Source: Mesohalobacter halotolerans
GTDB lineage: Bacteria; Bacteroidota; Bacteroidia; Flavobacteriales; Flavobacteriaceae
Reading direction: 5' to 3'
Assembly (NCBI RefSeq): GCF_006120725.1
Contig: NZ_SWMU01000003.1
Span: 434,001 to 498,000 of the forward strand
Length of the DNA: 64,000 nt
Made by a program: the position numbers and the translations under genes. The notes beneath the pieces are model-generated. The model was not told the DNA's origin. It saw only the letters and a program-made list of their open reading frames with translations, and did not search any database. Positions 1 through 11,700 of this stretch are shown in pieces. How positions within the stretch are numbered: position 1 is the stretch's first letter; each line of letters opens with the position of its first letter.

Positions 1-3000
1 CTATTCTTTGATAAACCTGAAGTTTTCAGATAAACCATTTATAGTTACATTCATAATATAAGTTCCAGCTTGTAAAGCCTCAACTTTAAGCGAAGGTGAA
101 ACCGTATTAGGTGTTTCAGCCATTACTTGTTGTCCAAGCATATTATACACTTTGACACTTTCTACTTGACTTGTAGTGTGAAAGTTTAGTTCGCTTGCAG
201 TAGGATTTGGATAGAAAGAGAAATTATTACTATCAAACTCAGTTGTTCCAACAGTTGTACTACTAAAGTAAACATTATCAACATAAGCTGTAACTGCTCC
301 AACAGGTAAACCAGATATAATGACTTGCTGTATAGAATTAGTTGCCGTTAACAAGTTATTAGAATCTGTAACAACTGCAGGGTCAGCAAAATCTGTTAAT
401 GGTATCTGTAAACTTACCCATTCTTCTTGAGCGATAGAGAAAGCAATTTCACCTTCAACATTTGATCCTAAATCTACTAACTTCACTCTAAAGGTAGTTG
501 CATCAGGCGACCAAACATCAATGTGGAAAAAGTCCATACCTGAGGCATCAATAGGGTTTGTCACAGTTTCAGCACCGGCAAAGTCTAAATCAGTATAAAG
601 TTTAGTGTCATTACCCTGAATTTGGATATCTGCTAATTGCGCAGAAGACCATGACGTTAACCATGTATCAACCGGAACATCAGTATAGACACCGCTAAAC
701 ATACTAATTACATTTGCTGAATCTTCTGTTGGATCTGGTGCAGGTGCTGCCGGTTCAGGCTCAACAAATGGCAACTCTACTAGATCGCCACCTGCCGGAA
801 GGGCTACCCATAATCCAAAGGCTGCACCATTCTGATTAAGTGAAGGATCCAAGAAACCGCTTGCTAGTACGCTTATAGCTTGATCTCCTAAGCCAAGCGT
901 TTGTAAAGGGGCTTCATAAGTGGCTACTACAGTAGCGTTATCAGCCGTTTCAACATTGAGGACATAGTCTGCAGTTGGAACATCTACATAACCCTGAAAT
1001 TCAGGATAAGACATGTTATCTGCTAAAGTAGATGGTGGAAGCGTTGTTTCAACAACATCAACCATTGGTGCGTCAGGTGATCCGTGGTTTATCAATAAAC
1101 TTGTTTCACCTGCATTAGTCGAAGCTTGTTGAGCTCCTGCAAATACATCAAGATCAAAATCAATAGTATTCACCGAATCATCAAATTGAGCAGGGTCCAA
1201 TACACCATTAGCAACAACTACATAAGTTTCATCTGCTGTTAGTGTGGTATTTAGATTAAAAATACTATCAGAAACGTCTGTACTCGTTCCTGGTGCAATA
1301 TCTATATCTATAGGAGATCCTGCAGGAACATCAACAAAAGGCGTTGCTGTTCTGAATTCAAAATCGTCTAACAGCAGTGTGCCATTTAAATAAACATCTA
1401 CCAGATTTGCAGCTGGATCAGCTGAGTTATGAATTACCTGTACTGATGCAAACTGTGGTATGCTCACCTCAAATTGGATTTCTGTTTGAGCTCCACTGGC
1501 ACAAGAATTTGAAATATCAGAATCAAGCGTAATATACATAAACCCTGAATTTGCTGTTAAGGTAAGACCGGTAAGGTCAGCAGCAGTTACATTGTCTACA
1601 TCAGAATTAAATAATACGGTTCCTGTATCGTCTTGACCATCATAGATGATCAAGTCATCATAAGTTCCTCCTGAGAAAGTATTAACTTCAACAGACCCTT
1701 GTAAAAACTCTATCTGTAAAGGCGAACCATCTGAAGATTCAAATAACCATTCTTTGAATTCATTACTATCATAACAATATGCTTCACTCTCTATATTGCC
1801 TGGCGATAATACAACTGCAGCTATTGATGTTGTAAAACTAGTAGCGGAGGTCCATGAACTAATATCACCACCACCACAATTACTCCTGACGTAGGCATCG
1901 TAATTTGTGTCTGGTGAAAGCCCATTTACTGAAACAGTAAATACCCCATTATTAACAGACCCGGAATCAATTGCGTTAAAAGGATCTGGTGCATCACCTT
2001 CTGCCATAATTAACCATTGGTAACCGTCAGTAGCTGTGCTTAGGGGCTCTTCGTCCCAAGTCAGATCAGCTGAGTCTGGCGTGATATTAGATGTGGTTAA
2101 ATTTTGAGGTTTAATACAACTAGGTGCTTCATCTACTGAGATTTCATCAATAGCAATATCAGAATTAAAGTTTGGACCTCTAACAGCTTTAAATCTAATG
2201 TCGACTGTCTGACCTGAGAAAGCACTTAAGTCAACAAATTGCTCGATAAAAGCATCGGCGTTGCCGGACTGCTGTTCACCTGAAATACTAAATACTTCAT
2301 TATAAGAGGTGTCAGAAACATCTTTTACTTCAACACTTAATGTTCCCATATCGTCTCCAAACATATGGTAGAAAAAAGTTAAGAACGGATTAGTTAATGA
2401 ACTAAGGTCTAATTGTGGAAGGTTTAAAAATGCTTCATCGCCGGCATCTCCTTCAGAAGCTTCTGTATACATATAATTTCCACCCACAGAAACATCATCA
2501 CTAGGTCCTGTTGAAGCAGAACCAGTTTCGCCAGTTATAGCCATCCAGGTAAAGGTGTCACCATCATTAGCTGGAGATCTTGAAAAACAAGGATCTAAGG
2601 CATCCTGATCGTAGGTAAACGTACCGCTTGGGTTAGGTGTAAAATTACTACCATCAAAATTTTCACTTAAAGGAGCACTTACTACATCGCATAAAGTTGA
2701 AAATGCAAATGGACCGGCTAAGTTTGATTCTGATGAACCACTACATATAGCTTTAACATAGTATTCATAGGGTGTTCCACTATTTAGACCGGACAAAGAA
2801 ACACCAAGTGTTCCATCATCATCAGCTACCGTTGTCCCTTCAGTAAGCGGGTCAAAATTGACATCACCCCAAACTACTTCCCATTCGGTTTCAGCATCAC
2901 CTGCTGTCCATGTAAGGTCAGCTGAAGACGTCGTTATATTTTGAGCATCCAGGTTTGTAGGCTCCTGACAATCTATAAAGTACAATGAAAATTCAACTGA

Positions 3001-4632
3001 TGCTTCTCCACTATCAGTCCACACCATGGCGTAGTAGTCATTTCCTTGAGTTAGCCCCGATATTGATCCAGAATCATTATTTATACAATTTCCCGTTAAC
3101 TCGGTTAAGTTATCACAATCCGGCCCTTCAAAAATTGTTATTCCAGGCGAACCGGTAATAGATTCAAATTCTAAATTTGAAGCCGGTGCTGTAAATGTAT
3201 ACCACACTCCAGAATTGCCAAAAGCATCGCAATCTACAATTTCTAAGGGTGTTTCTGTAGCAGCAACTGTTGATAGACTCGTAACATTAGTGTTACTTGA
3301 AGTTATGGAAAGCGGTAAGGCTTCAGGACAATTATCATTTTCCGGAGGACAAGCCTCTTGAGTCAATGCGCTACTTGTAAGCGTGCAATTTGCATCATCA
3401 TCATCTACAACTGTTACGACAACATCAGTACCATTAGTAAAAGGACCAACCTGAACAGTTGATGGGTTTGTAACCGGAATAGTGTTTGCATTTTGGTCAT
3501 TAGATACTGTTAACGAATTAGCACTTCCCATATCGGTAACTTCCACATCAATTAAAAAGCCGCCACTATTATCACAGTCATTAACCACAGTATAATTTAC
3601 AGTAGCATCAGTACAGGAATTTTCAGAAATGTCTAAATCATAAGATGTTGATTGTGGAGCTGCCCATGTAGCTACAACCACGTAATAAGTAACGCCACCT
3701 GTTAAATCTATATCAAGCTCTCTATCGTTAGAATTAGAATTTCCTTCAAAACCAACACATACCGGCGTGTCATCTATACAGCCTTCCATAACATGGAGTC
3801 CGGACCAGGTATCACTTAAGTTAGATAGAAGAAAATTGTAATTACCATCTGAGGATGGTGTAAACGAATAAACGACATCATCACCACTCATATAGAATCC
3901 TGAACAATCACTTGAACCATTATCATACTCATCACCATAGTTGGCAGTATTGTCTGATGTACTAAATGGTAATGCATTTATGACAATAGGATCTGAACAG
4001 TCTACACCAGCATTACTTGATGCCGGAGGCACATATGTACCTACAGAGGTAGCAACTGTTTCTAAGGTAGGATTACCGGGATCATTACACAATCCCACGG
4101 CATTTAGATCATCAATAGTACCAAATGACCACTCACTTAAAGTAAACGTAGTATTAGGACCTTCACCATCATTCCTTGCAACCCAGCTGTCACCATATTC
4201 CCATGGCTCACCGGAACCATCTATGTCTCCTCCAAATTGGTCAATAACAACATCACCTGCTACCTCGACAAGGCGATAAGAATCGTCTCCATTGTGAGAT
4301 ATACTGCCATCTTCAATTGCATTAGATGTTGAAATGCCTGCGCTAGGGAATTCTGTTTCTAAAGTGGGAATATCTCTACCCACGTAAACAAATTCATCTG
4401 TTCTACTTCCTAAAGCAGACAGGTCAATGTCAACTCCGTTTGACCAGGGATTGGCATTTGATCTTCTGACTAACTTGTAATCAGCCATATCTACCGTGCC
4501 TGACACGTAAAGTTCTACAAACTTACCATCACTACCACATGCATCCACAACGGATGTTATCACTGGCGTTTGAGCGTAAGAAGATAATGCTAACATTAAT
4601 GAAAGCATTAATAAATAATAATGTTTCTTCAT
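1..4632 (-). CDS. Giant T9SS-exported modular surface protein (lamin-tail-like, FN3, CUB-like, DUF4397)
   Basis: A 1543-aa exported protein. Residues 1-20 form a Sec signal peptide ending in SSYA. Then follow a lamin-tail-like region (about 20-180), a pre-peptidase-like beta domain (about 205-345), fibronectin type III domains (about 554-645 and 838-935), a MAM-like jelly-roll module (about 647-834, starting near SENFDGSNF), a CUB-like domain (about 939-1057, YCYDSNEFKEW), a DUF4397 region (about 1064-1277, IHNSADPAANLVDVYLNG) and a carbohydrate-binding-like module. The last 80 residues carry the T9SS sorting domain (FSFYPNPTASELNF to the final FRFIKE). No catalytic domain is visible, so adhesion or surface scaffolding is inferred. 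The start ATG opens the signal peptide directly; the TAG stop lies on the first three bases of the window, so the gene is complete. A TATATTTG box lies about 24 nt upstream of the start. The CUB and MAM modules resemble those in the next gene upstream. Confidence 0.9.
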   Translation of the reverse strand: MKKHYYLLMLSLMLALSSYAQTPVITSVVDACGSDGKFVELYVSGTVDMADYKLVRRSNANPWSNGVDIDLSALGSRTDEFVYVGRDIPTLETEFPSAGISTSNAIEDGSISHNGDDSYRLVEVAGDVVIDQFGGDIDGSGEPWEYGDSWVARNDGEGPNTTFTLSEWSFGTIDDLNAVGLCNDPGNPTLETVATSVGTYVPPASSNAGVDCSDPIVINALPFSTSDNTANYGDEYDNGSSDCSGFYMSGDDVVYSFTPSSDGNYNFLLSNLSDTWSGLHVMEGCIDDTPVCVGFEGNSNSNDRELDIDLTGGVTYYVVVATWAAPQSTSYDLDISENSCTDATVNYTVVNDCDNSGGFLIDVEVTDMGSANSLTVSNDQNANTIPVTNPSTVQVGPFTNGTDVVVTVVDDDDANCTLTSSALTQEACPPENDNCPEALPLSITSSNTNVTSLSTVAATETPLEIVDCDAFGNSGVWYTFTAPASNLEFESITGSPGITIFEGPDCDNLTELTGNCINNDSGSISGLTQGNDYYAMVWTDSGEASVEFSLYFIDCQEPTNLDAQNITTSSADLTWTAGDAETEWEVVWGDVNFDPLTEGTTVADDDGTLGVSLSGLNSGTPYEYYVKAICSGSSESNLAGPFAFSTLCDVVSAPLSENFDGSNFTPNPSGTFTYDQDALDPCFSRSPANDGDTFTWMAITGETGSASTGPSDDVSVGGNYMYTEASEGDAGDEAFLNLPQLDLSSLTNPFLTFFYHMFGDDMGTLSVEVKDVSDTSYNEVFSISGEQQSGNADAFIEQFVDLSAFSGQTVDIRFKAVRGPNFNSDIAIDEISVDEAPSCIKPQNLTTSNITPDSADLTWDEEPLSTATDGYQWLIMAEGDAPDPFNAIDSGSVNNGVFTVSVNGLSPDTNYDAYVRSNCGGGDISSWTSATSFTTSIAAVVLSPGNIESEAYCYDSNEFKEWLFESSDGSPLQIEFLQGSVEVNTFSGGTYDDLIIYDGQDDTGTVLFNSDVDNVTAADLTGLTLTANSGFMYITLDSDISNSCASGAQTEIQFEVSIPQFASVQVIHNSADPAANLVDVYLNGTLLLDDFEFRTATPFVDVPAGSPIDIDIAPGTSTDVSDSIFNLNTTLTADETYVVVANGVLDPAQFDDSVNTIDFDLDVFAGAQQASTNAGETSLLINHGSPDAPMVDVVETTLPPSTLADNMSYPEFQGYVDVPTADYVLNVETADNATVVATYEAPLQTLGLGDQAISVLASGFLDPSLNQNGAAFGLWVALPAGGDLVELPFVEPEPAAPAPDPTEDSANVISMFSGVYTDVPVDTWLTSWSSAQLADIQIQGNDTKLYTDLDFAGAETVTNPIDASGMDFFHIDVWSPDATTFRVKLVDLGSNVEGEIAFSIAQEEWVSLQIPLTDFADPAVVTDSNNLLTATNSIQQVIISGLPVGAVTAYVDNVYFSSTTVGTTEFDSNNFSFYPNPTASELNFHTTSQVESVKVYNMLGQQVMAETPNTVSPSLKVEALQAGTYIMNVTINGLSENFRFIKE

Positions 4633-4655
4633 AATTTAATATTTTGTTAATCCAT

Positions 4656-4663
4656 CAAATATA
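4656..4663 (-). promoter_or_regulatory. Bacteroidota -7 box (TATATTTG) for the 1543-aa surface protein
   Basis: On the minus strand this reads TATATTTG, an exact match to the TAnnTTTG -7 element of Bacteroidota primary promoters. It lies 23 nt before the ATG at 4632, which leaves a short leader. I see no TTTG element at the expected 19-21 nt further upstream, so the call rests on the -7 box alone. Confidence 0.4.
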
Positions 4664-5168
4664 TAAATAATTAATCAAAAATTATAATGCTAAAAGATTT
4701 TTAGTGATATTCGTTTTGTTGCTATTACTAAATCAGGCCCGTCATACATATATTTAAGATATTGTATCATAATCAATAGTACTGACTCTAACTATTTAAA
4801 TATCAAGTATACTCACCTTGATTTAATTATACATTAAGATTAAATATATCTACCTTTATAGAAGCATTTAAAATAAAAATATTTTTACTTTTTTTACTAG
4901 TCGTGTCCGACTAAGATATGAGATTTTAGATATAAGATTTTAGATAAATTTTAAACATCTCATTATCAATTATATAGATATCAAAAAAGTAATTTATTAG
5001 CGTTCTATCGATCTTGTACTATAGCAAGGTATTATAAAATTAAGTTCTCAAATCGTTCATTATAAGTACAAAGCATGGGTTTTATGAATTTTAAATCGGA
5101 CAACAATGTTTTTTTACTATTATTTTATTAAACTAATTAGGATTAAATGATAATATGATATTGTTCAA
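4664..5168. other. AT-rich gene-poor stretch
   Basis: About 500 bases between the surface-protein gene and the VCBS-like fragment. No ORF, RNA or hairpin terminator can be supported. The stretch contains an imperfect direct repeat of the word AGATTTTAGATA (about 4920-4947) and many stop codons in all frames. If the 177-aa ORF that follows is a truncated gene, its lost 5' part would have lain here, but I cannot recognise remnants. Confidence 0.6.
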
Positions 5169-5702
5169 ATGTCTAATTCTTGGTATGATAGAATCTCTAA
5201 AGAGCTACCCTCGTTTAAAAGAAGGTTTAACTCATATGAGTCTTTTGCAAATGCTGATTGGTCGTATATTTTAAATAAAAAAGATCTTCAAAAAATTAAT
5301 CAAGCAAAATATCTTAAGCATATGGTTTTGATGAATCAAGGGAATCAAAACTTTGAAATCAAACCTTTACCAAAGTTAACACAAAACACTTATGTAAAAG
5401 ATATAGCTATATTAAAAATTAACAAAGATGATAAAATAGTTATCTTAGCTGGAAACGATTTCGTTACAGATGCTGAATTTACTTTATATGATGGATCTAA
5501 CGGTCATGTTTTAAAATGGAACACAGAACAAGAAATATTTGAAATTATACCATACAGTAAAACTGGTTTTATAGCAGACAAAAATGTAAGAGGAATTGAG
5601 AAAATAAAAATTTCAAATCAATCTCATCTGTTAATTTTCAATAATAATTCAAATATAGAATCTTTTAAACTTGAAAATTTAAAGTCTTTAAATTTATATT
5701 AG
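5169..5702 (+). CDS. Orphan C-terminal fragment of a VCBS/FG-GAP repeat (CRTAC1-like) protein
   Basis: A 177-aa ORF without signal peptide. Its sequence resembles the last part of the long VCBS/FG-GAP repeat proteins common in Bacteroidota: an N-terminal PSFKRRFNSYESFANADW segment, then a line of the type FEIKPLPKLTQNTYVKDI, an incomplete FG-GAP-like strand set (VILAGNDF), a YDGSNGHVLKW loop and an ending like GFIADKNVRGIEKIKI. Family members are normally several times longer and start with a signal or lipoprotein peptide. An in-frame TAA lies six codons upstream (5151-5153), so the ORF cannot be extended. I infer a truncated remnant or a gene reduced to this domain; the frame has stayed open for 177 codons, which suggests recent truncation or continued use. 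The similarity is recalled, not computed. Confidence 0.6.
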   Translation: MSNSWYDRISKELPSFKRRFNSYESFANADWSYILNKKDLQKINQAKYLKHMVLMNQGNQNFEIKPLPKLTQNTYVKDIAILKINKDDKIVILAGNDFVTDAEFTLYDGSNGHVLKWNTEQEIFEIIPYSKTGFIADKNVRGIEKIKISNQSHLLIFNNNSNIESFKLENLKSLNLY

Positions 5703-5726
5703 GTTTTTTATGGTTTAAATAAAAAA

Positions 5727-5757
5727 GCCTGAAGAACAAATCTTCAGGCTTATTAAA
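5727..5757 (-). terminator. Intrinsic terminator of the 2132-aa surface protein gene
   Basis: A perfect 9-bp stem GCCTGAAGA / TCTTCAGGC with a 5-nt loop (5727-5749). Read on the minus strand it is followed by TTTTTTATTT, so it ends the gene whose stop codon is at 5777-5779. On the plus strand the tail is only TTATTAAATT, so it may also act weakly on the 177-aa ORF. Confidence 0.85.
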
Positions 5758-5776
5758 TTATTTAATGAGGTTGTTC

Positions 5777-8700
5777 TTATTCCTTTATCACTCTAAAGGT
5801 TTGTGAATTACCACTAATAGAAACTTTCATCAAATAAGTTCCACTGCTTAAAGCGTTCATATTAATATTAACAGATAAGTTTTCATAATCTTGACTGAAA
5901 ACCTCTTTACCTAGTATATCAAATACTTGAACAGATTCAATTGGGTTTGCGGAATCAATATTTAATATAGACTCTACAGGGTTAGGATAATATTTAAAAT
6001 TATCTTCAGAGAATGCCACAGTAGATATAGTACCGGCAAATACATCAAAATCAAACGGTACTTCTACATCAAGACCGTTTTGACAAGAGCCATAAATATC
6101 AGACTCCAGTAAAATGTAAGCAGCTCCGGAATTGGCTGTTAGAGAAACCCCAGATAAATCAGTGCCATCGACATCAGAATCATAAAGTACAGGCGATGAT
6201 ACATCGAAACCGTCAAAGACTCTGAAACGGTCTGTTGACCCAAATCCATCTTCTATAGTACCACCGTTAAATACAACTTCAACAGCTGTAGTTCCATCTG
6301 AAGATACAAACAACCATTCTTTGAACTCATTGTTGTCATAACAATATGTGTTATTGATGGCAGGATCATTAACAATTACACTCACAGGTGTTATGGCAGT
6401 GGTAAAACTCTCTGGCCCTACCCAGTTACTAACATCTCCTGGACCACAATCTGCTCTGACATAGAAGTCATAATCGGTTTCAGAGTTTAAACCCGTTGCC
6501 GTAAATGGTACACTCACGTCTTCAAAAGTTGGTACTCCTGTAGGTGTAGTACCCGCCAAAACAACTTCTACATCAAAGTTGGTTTCACTTGAGCCCGGCT
6601 GCCAATTGAGATCGGCAGTCGTATCACTTACTGATAAGACTTCTAGATTTAAAGGGTCGAAACAAGTTGGAGCCTCGTCAAAATTGACATCATCTATAGC
6701 AACATCTCCGGCAAAACCATCTCCTCTTGTGACCCTAAATCTGACTTGAATAGTTTGTCCAACATAGGGTGACAAGTCAACAAAAGTTTGTATCCAATCA
6801 TCTGTTTCAGAAGATTGTTGTTCTCCAACTATGGTTAAGACGTCTAAATCTAAAGTTGATCCATCATCAATATCTATACTGAGTTGGTCTATTTCTGCAC
6901 CATACATATGATATCTAAATGATAATGCTGGTGTTGACAAACTTGATAAATCGACTTCTGGTGATAAAACTATGGCTTCATCTCCTAGCAATCCTGAAGA
7001 CGCTTCTGTAAAAAGGTAGTTTGCTCCTGAAAAAGCAGCGTCTGGTCCAGTATTTGCTGAAACTGTATCCCCTGTACCTACGTCCCAAGTAAAAGCACCT
7101 GAAGAAACATCTTCCCAACAACCGTCTTCAACAAAGTCAACATTAAAAGTAGTAGAAATTGTAAAGTTTTCAAAGTCCTCAAAATAAGGCGTTGGGAAAA
7201 CATCACATAAGGTTTCAAAACTCACTGCAGGAGATAATTCACTTAGTCCATCAGCCGTACCACAATTGGCTTGAATATAGGCTTCTAAAAATGATGAACT
7301 CGGTAAGCCTGTCACATTATCTGAAGTCACACCAGCTGCTGTTGAACCTGAAGCAACAGGTGGATCTACAGCAGGATCATCGCCTGCATTAAAGATAAAC
7401 CAATTGTAACCTGCTGAGGCATTTCCAATAGCATTCCAGCTTAAGTCAGCTGTATTTTCAGTAATATTTGTAACAGTTAAACCCGTTGGTGTTAAGCATG
7501 AAGGGGCTTCATCGACTTGAAAATCATCTATGGCAATATCACTACCAAACCCATCTCCACGAACAGCTCTAAATCTAATCTGAACGGTTTGACCAGCATA
7601 AGCTGATAAGTCTACAAACTGTTCAATCCATGGTTCATTTCCGGCTGTTTGTTGTTGTCCAGAAAGTGTGAAGACAGCTAAATCATATCCACTACCGGCA
7701 TTAACATCTACATTAATTGTTCCTATATCTCCACCAAACATATGATACCAAAAAGATAACGCTGGATCAGATAAAGGAGATAGATCTATAAGAGGTGATA
7801 CCAAGAAAGCTTCATCACCAAGACTTCCATTTGAGCTTTCAGTAAATACGTAATTTGCTCCACTGTTAGCTGAATCTGGACCAGTTCCGGTTGAACCAGT
7901 AGTTCCTGTTCCTGTACCCCAGAAATAATCCGGGCTTTCAGGATCTCTACTCCAACAATCATCAATAGCATCTCCGGTGTTCCCAAACCCTGTTCCAGGA
8001 ACCCATGATGCAGATTCAAAGTCTTCTGTAATCGGAGCAGAAAACACATTACAAGGTGTTGTAAATGAAACAGGTAAAGATTGATCACTCTGCCCATCTG
8101 CACCACAATCTGTAGTAATGTAGGCATCGTATGGTGTATTATCTGTGAGGCCTGTAGCAATTGCAGATGTATCTCCACTGCCCGCTACACCTGAATCTAC
8201 AGGCGTAGCAGTTGCAGGATCATCGCCTGCATTAAATACAGCCCATGAATAACCATTTGTGGCATTTGGTATACTTGACCAATTTAACTCTGCTGAGTCG
8301 GGTTGCAAATTGACAACTTCAAAAGTTGATGGTAAGCTACATAGTTCTGTCGTTGTAAAACTAATAGGATTAGTCAAATCACTTTGCCCATCAGTCGCTC
8401 CACAATCTGATGCCAAATAAAAGTCATAATCTGTTTCTGGCGAAAGGCCATCGGCTATTCCCTGTGAAGTACCTGCAGCAAATATCCCGGTCGAAACCGG
8501 TGTATCCACAGCTGGGTCATCTCCGGCTTCATATATCTCCCAAATGTAACCATTTGTCGCATTGCTTACAGCGTTCCAAGACACTTCTAATGAATCCGCA
8601 AAAACATCTACAACACTTACATTACTGGGTTTAGGACATGTGGGTGCTTCTTCTAACCTCACGTCGTCTATAGCCACATCGTCATAAAAGTCTGTGCCAT

Positions 8701-11700
8701 TGTTTTCATCTACGATAAAGGCAATTTGCGCATCACCGGTAAAAGTTATAGAGGAAAGTTCTACTTGAATCTCTTCCCATTCACCATTAAGGGTGTTTGA
8801 ATTGCTGGTATAGACTTCATTCCAAGCCGCACCATCCCAAATTTCTACACTGAAGTCAACATTGGTATTCCCTTCATTGTTGCTGATGAGATAAAAACTC
8901 AAAAATGGCACACTTAAAGGAGAAACATCTATGAGTGGTGAATGCAATCTCGTATCGGTGACATGTGGAGCAGAGTCATCTACCCAAGCAAGACCTCCAT
9001 TACTTTGTGTAGATCCGCCTAAAGTACCGTTATCTCCAACATGACTAAAGCCCGGTGGCACAGTGAATAACCAATCTTTATCAGTATTACCGGCTTGAGT
9101 CCAACAAGTCGGGATATCATCACCGTTAGACTCAAAATCTTCTAAAAATGGTGCCAGGAATGCATCGCAAGCCGTATCGAACGTAAATGGCGAACTCAAT
9201 GCACTAACACCAACTGTTGAACCACAATCAGATTCTACATAAAAATCATAAGTTGAACTTGCCATTAGACCGGATATATCAGCTGTCAAAACACCGGTCG
9301 CCACAGAACCTGTAGCTACTGGTGTATCTGAAGTTACATCTGCACCCTGGTCAAAAACAAACCAATTGTAACCATCTGTAGCCTCTGTGACATCATCCCA
9401 GGATAAGCTGGCAGTAGTTGTTGTGACATTATTCAATACAATATTTTCAGGTGCCGAACATGGGGGATTGGTATCTATAACACTTATACCAAATTCACCG
9501 GGGGCAGTAGTACCCCATTGATCAACTTGAATATAATATGTATCTCCTGCGGTGAGTCCGGTGAGATTTATAATAGAATTAAATCCTACAACAATACCGC
9601 CATCTTGATTACAGCCAATATCTGTACCCAATGTTAATGGATCTGTACAGTCTGTTGGCGCTGCATAGACCGCAATTTCTGTATCTGTAAGGCTTGCTCC
9701 TGCGATATCGGTAGAAACCTCAACTTCTCCGGAGGCTGGTGCCACAAATGTAAACCATACTGAACCATTGATACCACCATTAAAACAATCGGGCACAGGT
9801 TCATCAGTTTGTCCGGTTGCTGCTAAATTGTTGTAAGCATCACCCGGTGGAATGACACCAACGGTTAAAGGTATGGCATCACAAATATCATCATTAGCAG
9901 GAGGTAAAGCCAAAGTTGTAAAAGTTGAAGGTCCCTCGGTTAATGATAAACCATCTGCATCACAATCTGACGTAATGTAGAAATCATAATCTGTATTATC
10001 CGTTAAACCTGTTAAACTTAAGGTGTTTGTACCAAAAGCTTCGTTTCCGTTTTGAAACGGCGTATCTGTTGCCGGATCATCACCGCTCAGAAACAATTCC
10101 CAAATATAACCGTTACTGGCATTAAAAGATTCATCCCATGACACATCAACTGCATCAACGGCAATGTTTGTAAATGCAACATTTGTAGGGCTTGGGCAAA
10201 TGGCCAAAGTAGAAAATGTAATCGGACCGGCTAAATCTGATAAGCCATCGGCATCACAATCGGAAATCAGGTAAAAATCATAATCTGTCAATTCGCTTAA
10301 ACCTGTTGCTGTACCGGTAGTCGTTCCAGCCGGGAAAGTTCCTGTTGCAGCAGGAGTATCCACAGCGGGATCATCTCCTGTTTCATAGGCTTCCCATATG
10401 TATCCGTTTGTAGCATTAGCAATTGCACCCCATGACACTTCAACAGAATTTGAAAACACTTCAACAACAGCAAGATTTGCCGGTTTAATACAAGTTGGTG
10501 CTTCATCTACGGAAAAATCATCTATGGCCATATCGCTGGCAAATGTATCGCCTTTAATTCCTCTAAATCTTATTCTTACTGTTTGACCGGCATAGGGTGC
10601 TAAATCAACAATTTGCTCCACAAAAGGATCTGATAAAGCAGTTTGTTGTTCACCGGAAATGGTAAACACATCTAAATCGAAACCTGTACCGGGATCTACA
10701 TCTACGCTTAAAGTTCCCATTCCTGCACCAAACATATGATACCAAAAGGTTAGCGCCGGTGCATTAAGGTTTGATAAATCTATCAAAGGAGAAACCAAAA
10801 ACGCTTCGTCTCCGTCTATACCATTTGAACCTTCGGTATAAATATAATTTGAACCACTATTTGCAGAATCAGGTCCGGTCCCAGTTGAGCCTGTTGTACC
10901 TGATCCGGTACCCCAAAAGAATCCTGATCCATCAGGTGTTCTCTGCCAACAATCATCAATAGCATCACCAGCATTACTAAATCCAGTTCCAGGTACCCAA
11001 GATGCAGATTCAAAATTTTCTGTAACAGGGGCTAAAATGGCTAAACATGGCGTTGTTACAGTCACCACATTAGACAGTTCACTCGTGCCATCGGTATCAC
11101 AATCTGCTGATACATAAACATCATAAGTTGTGTTATCAGAAAGTGCAGTAACATTGGCTGTAGTTGTTCCAAAAGGTACAGACCCTGTTGATACTGGCGT
11201 ATCAACTGCTGGATCATCACCTGAGTTAAACACAGACCATGAGTAACCACTTAATGCATTAGGAATTTCAGTCCAATTGATATTAAAAGAATCTGCTAGT
11301 AAGCCATCTATAGTGACGTTGGTTGGCGCTGGACATAAAAAATCTGTGGTAAATGAAACTACATTACTTCTTTGACTTAATCCATCTGTAGAACCGCAAT
11401 CTGTGATCACATAAAAATCGTAATCAGTTAGCTCTGAAAGTCCATCAGCATTAACTGTGTTAACGCCTGAACCTACTGTTCCGGTTGAAACTGGTGTATC
11501 AACATCTGGGTCTGCGCCAGCTGCAAAGACTTCCCAAATGTAGCCATTCTGATCATTTGGTGCTAAGTCCCATGAAAAATCAGCCGATGAGCCAAAGGCT
11601 ATATCTAACTGAACATTAAAAGGTTGTTCGCAGGTGATATCTATACCACCTGAAATAACGATTTCAAAATCGGTAACAGATCCCCAGGAGAATGAACCAC

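Noticed and set aside
3941-4279. 112-aa plus-strand ORF inside the 1543-aa gene
   Set aside because: It lies antisense within the N-terminal part of a clearly coding gene and has no recognisable domain, signal or start context.
7786-8178. 130-aa minus-strand ORF rich in Leu and Gln
   Set aside because: Out-of-frame reading of the repeated modules of the 2132-aa gene; similar Leu-rich frames recur at 10297 and 10816 where the same module is repeated.
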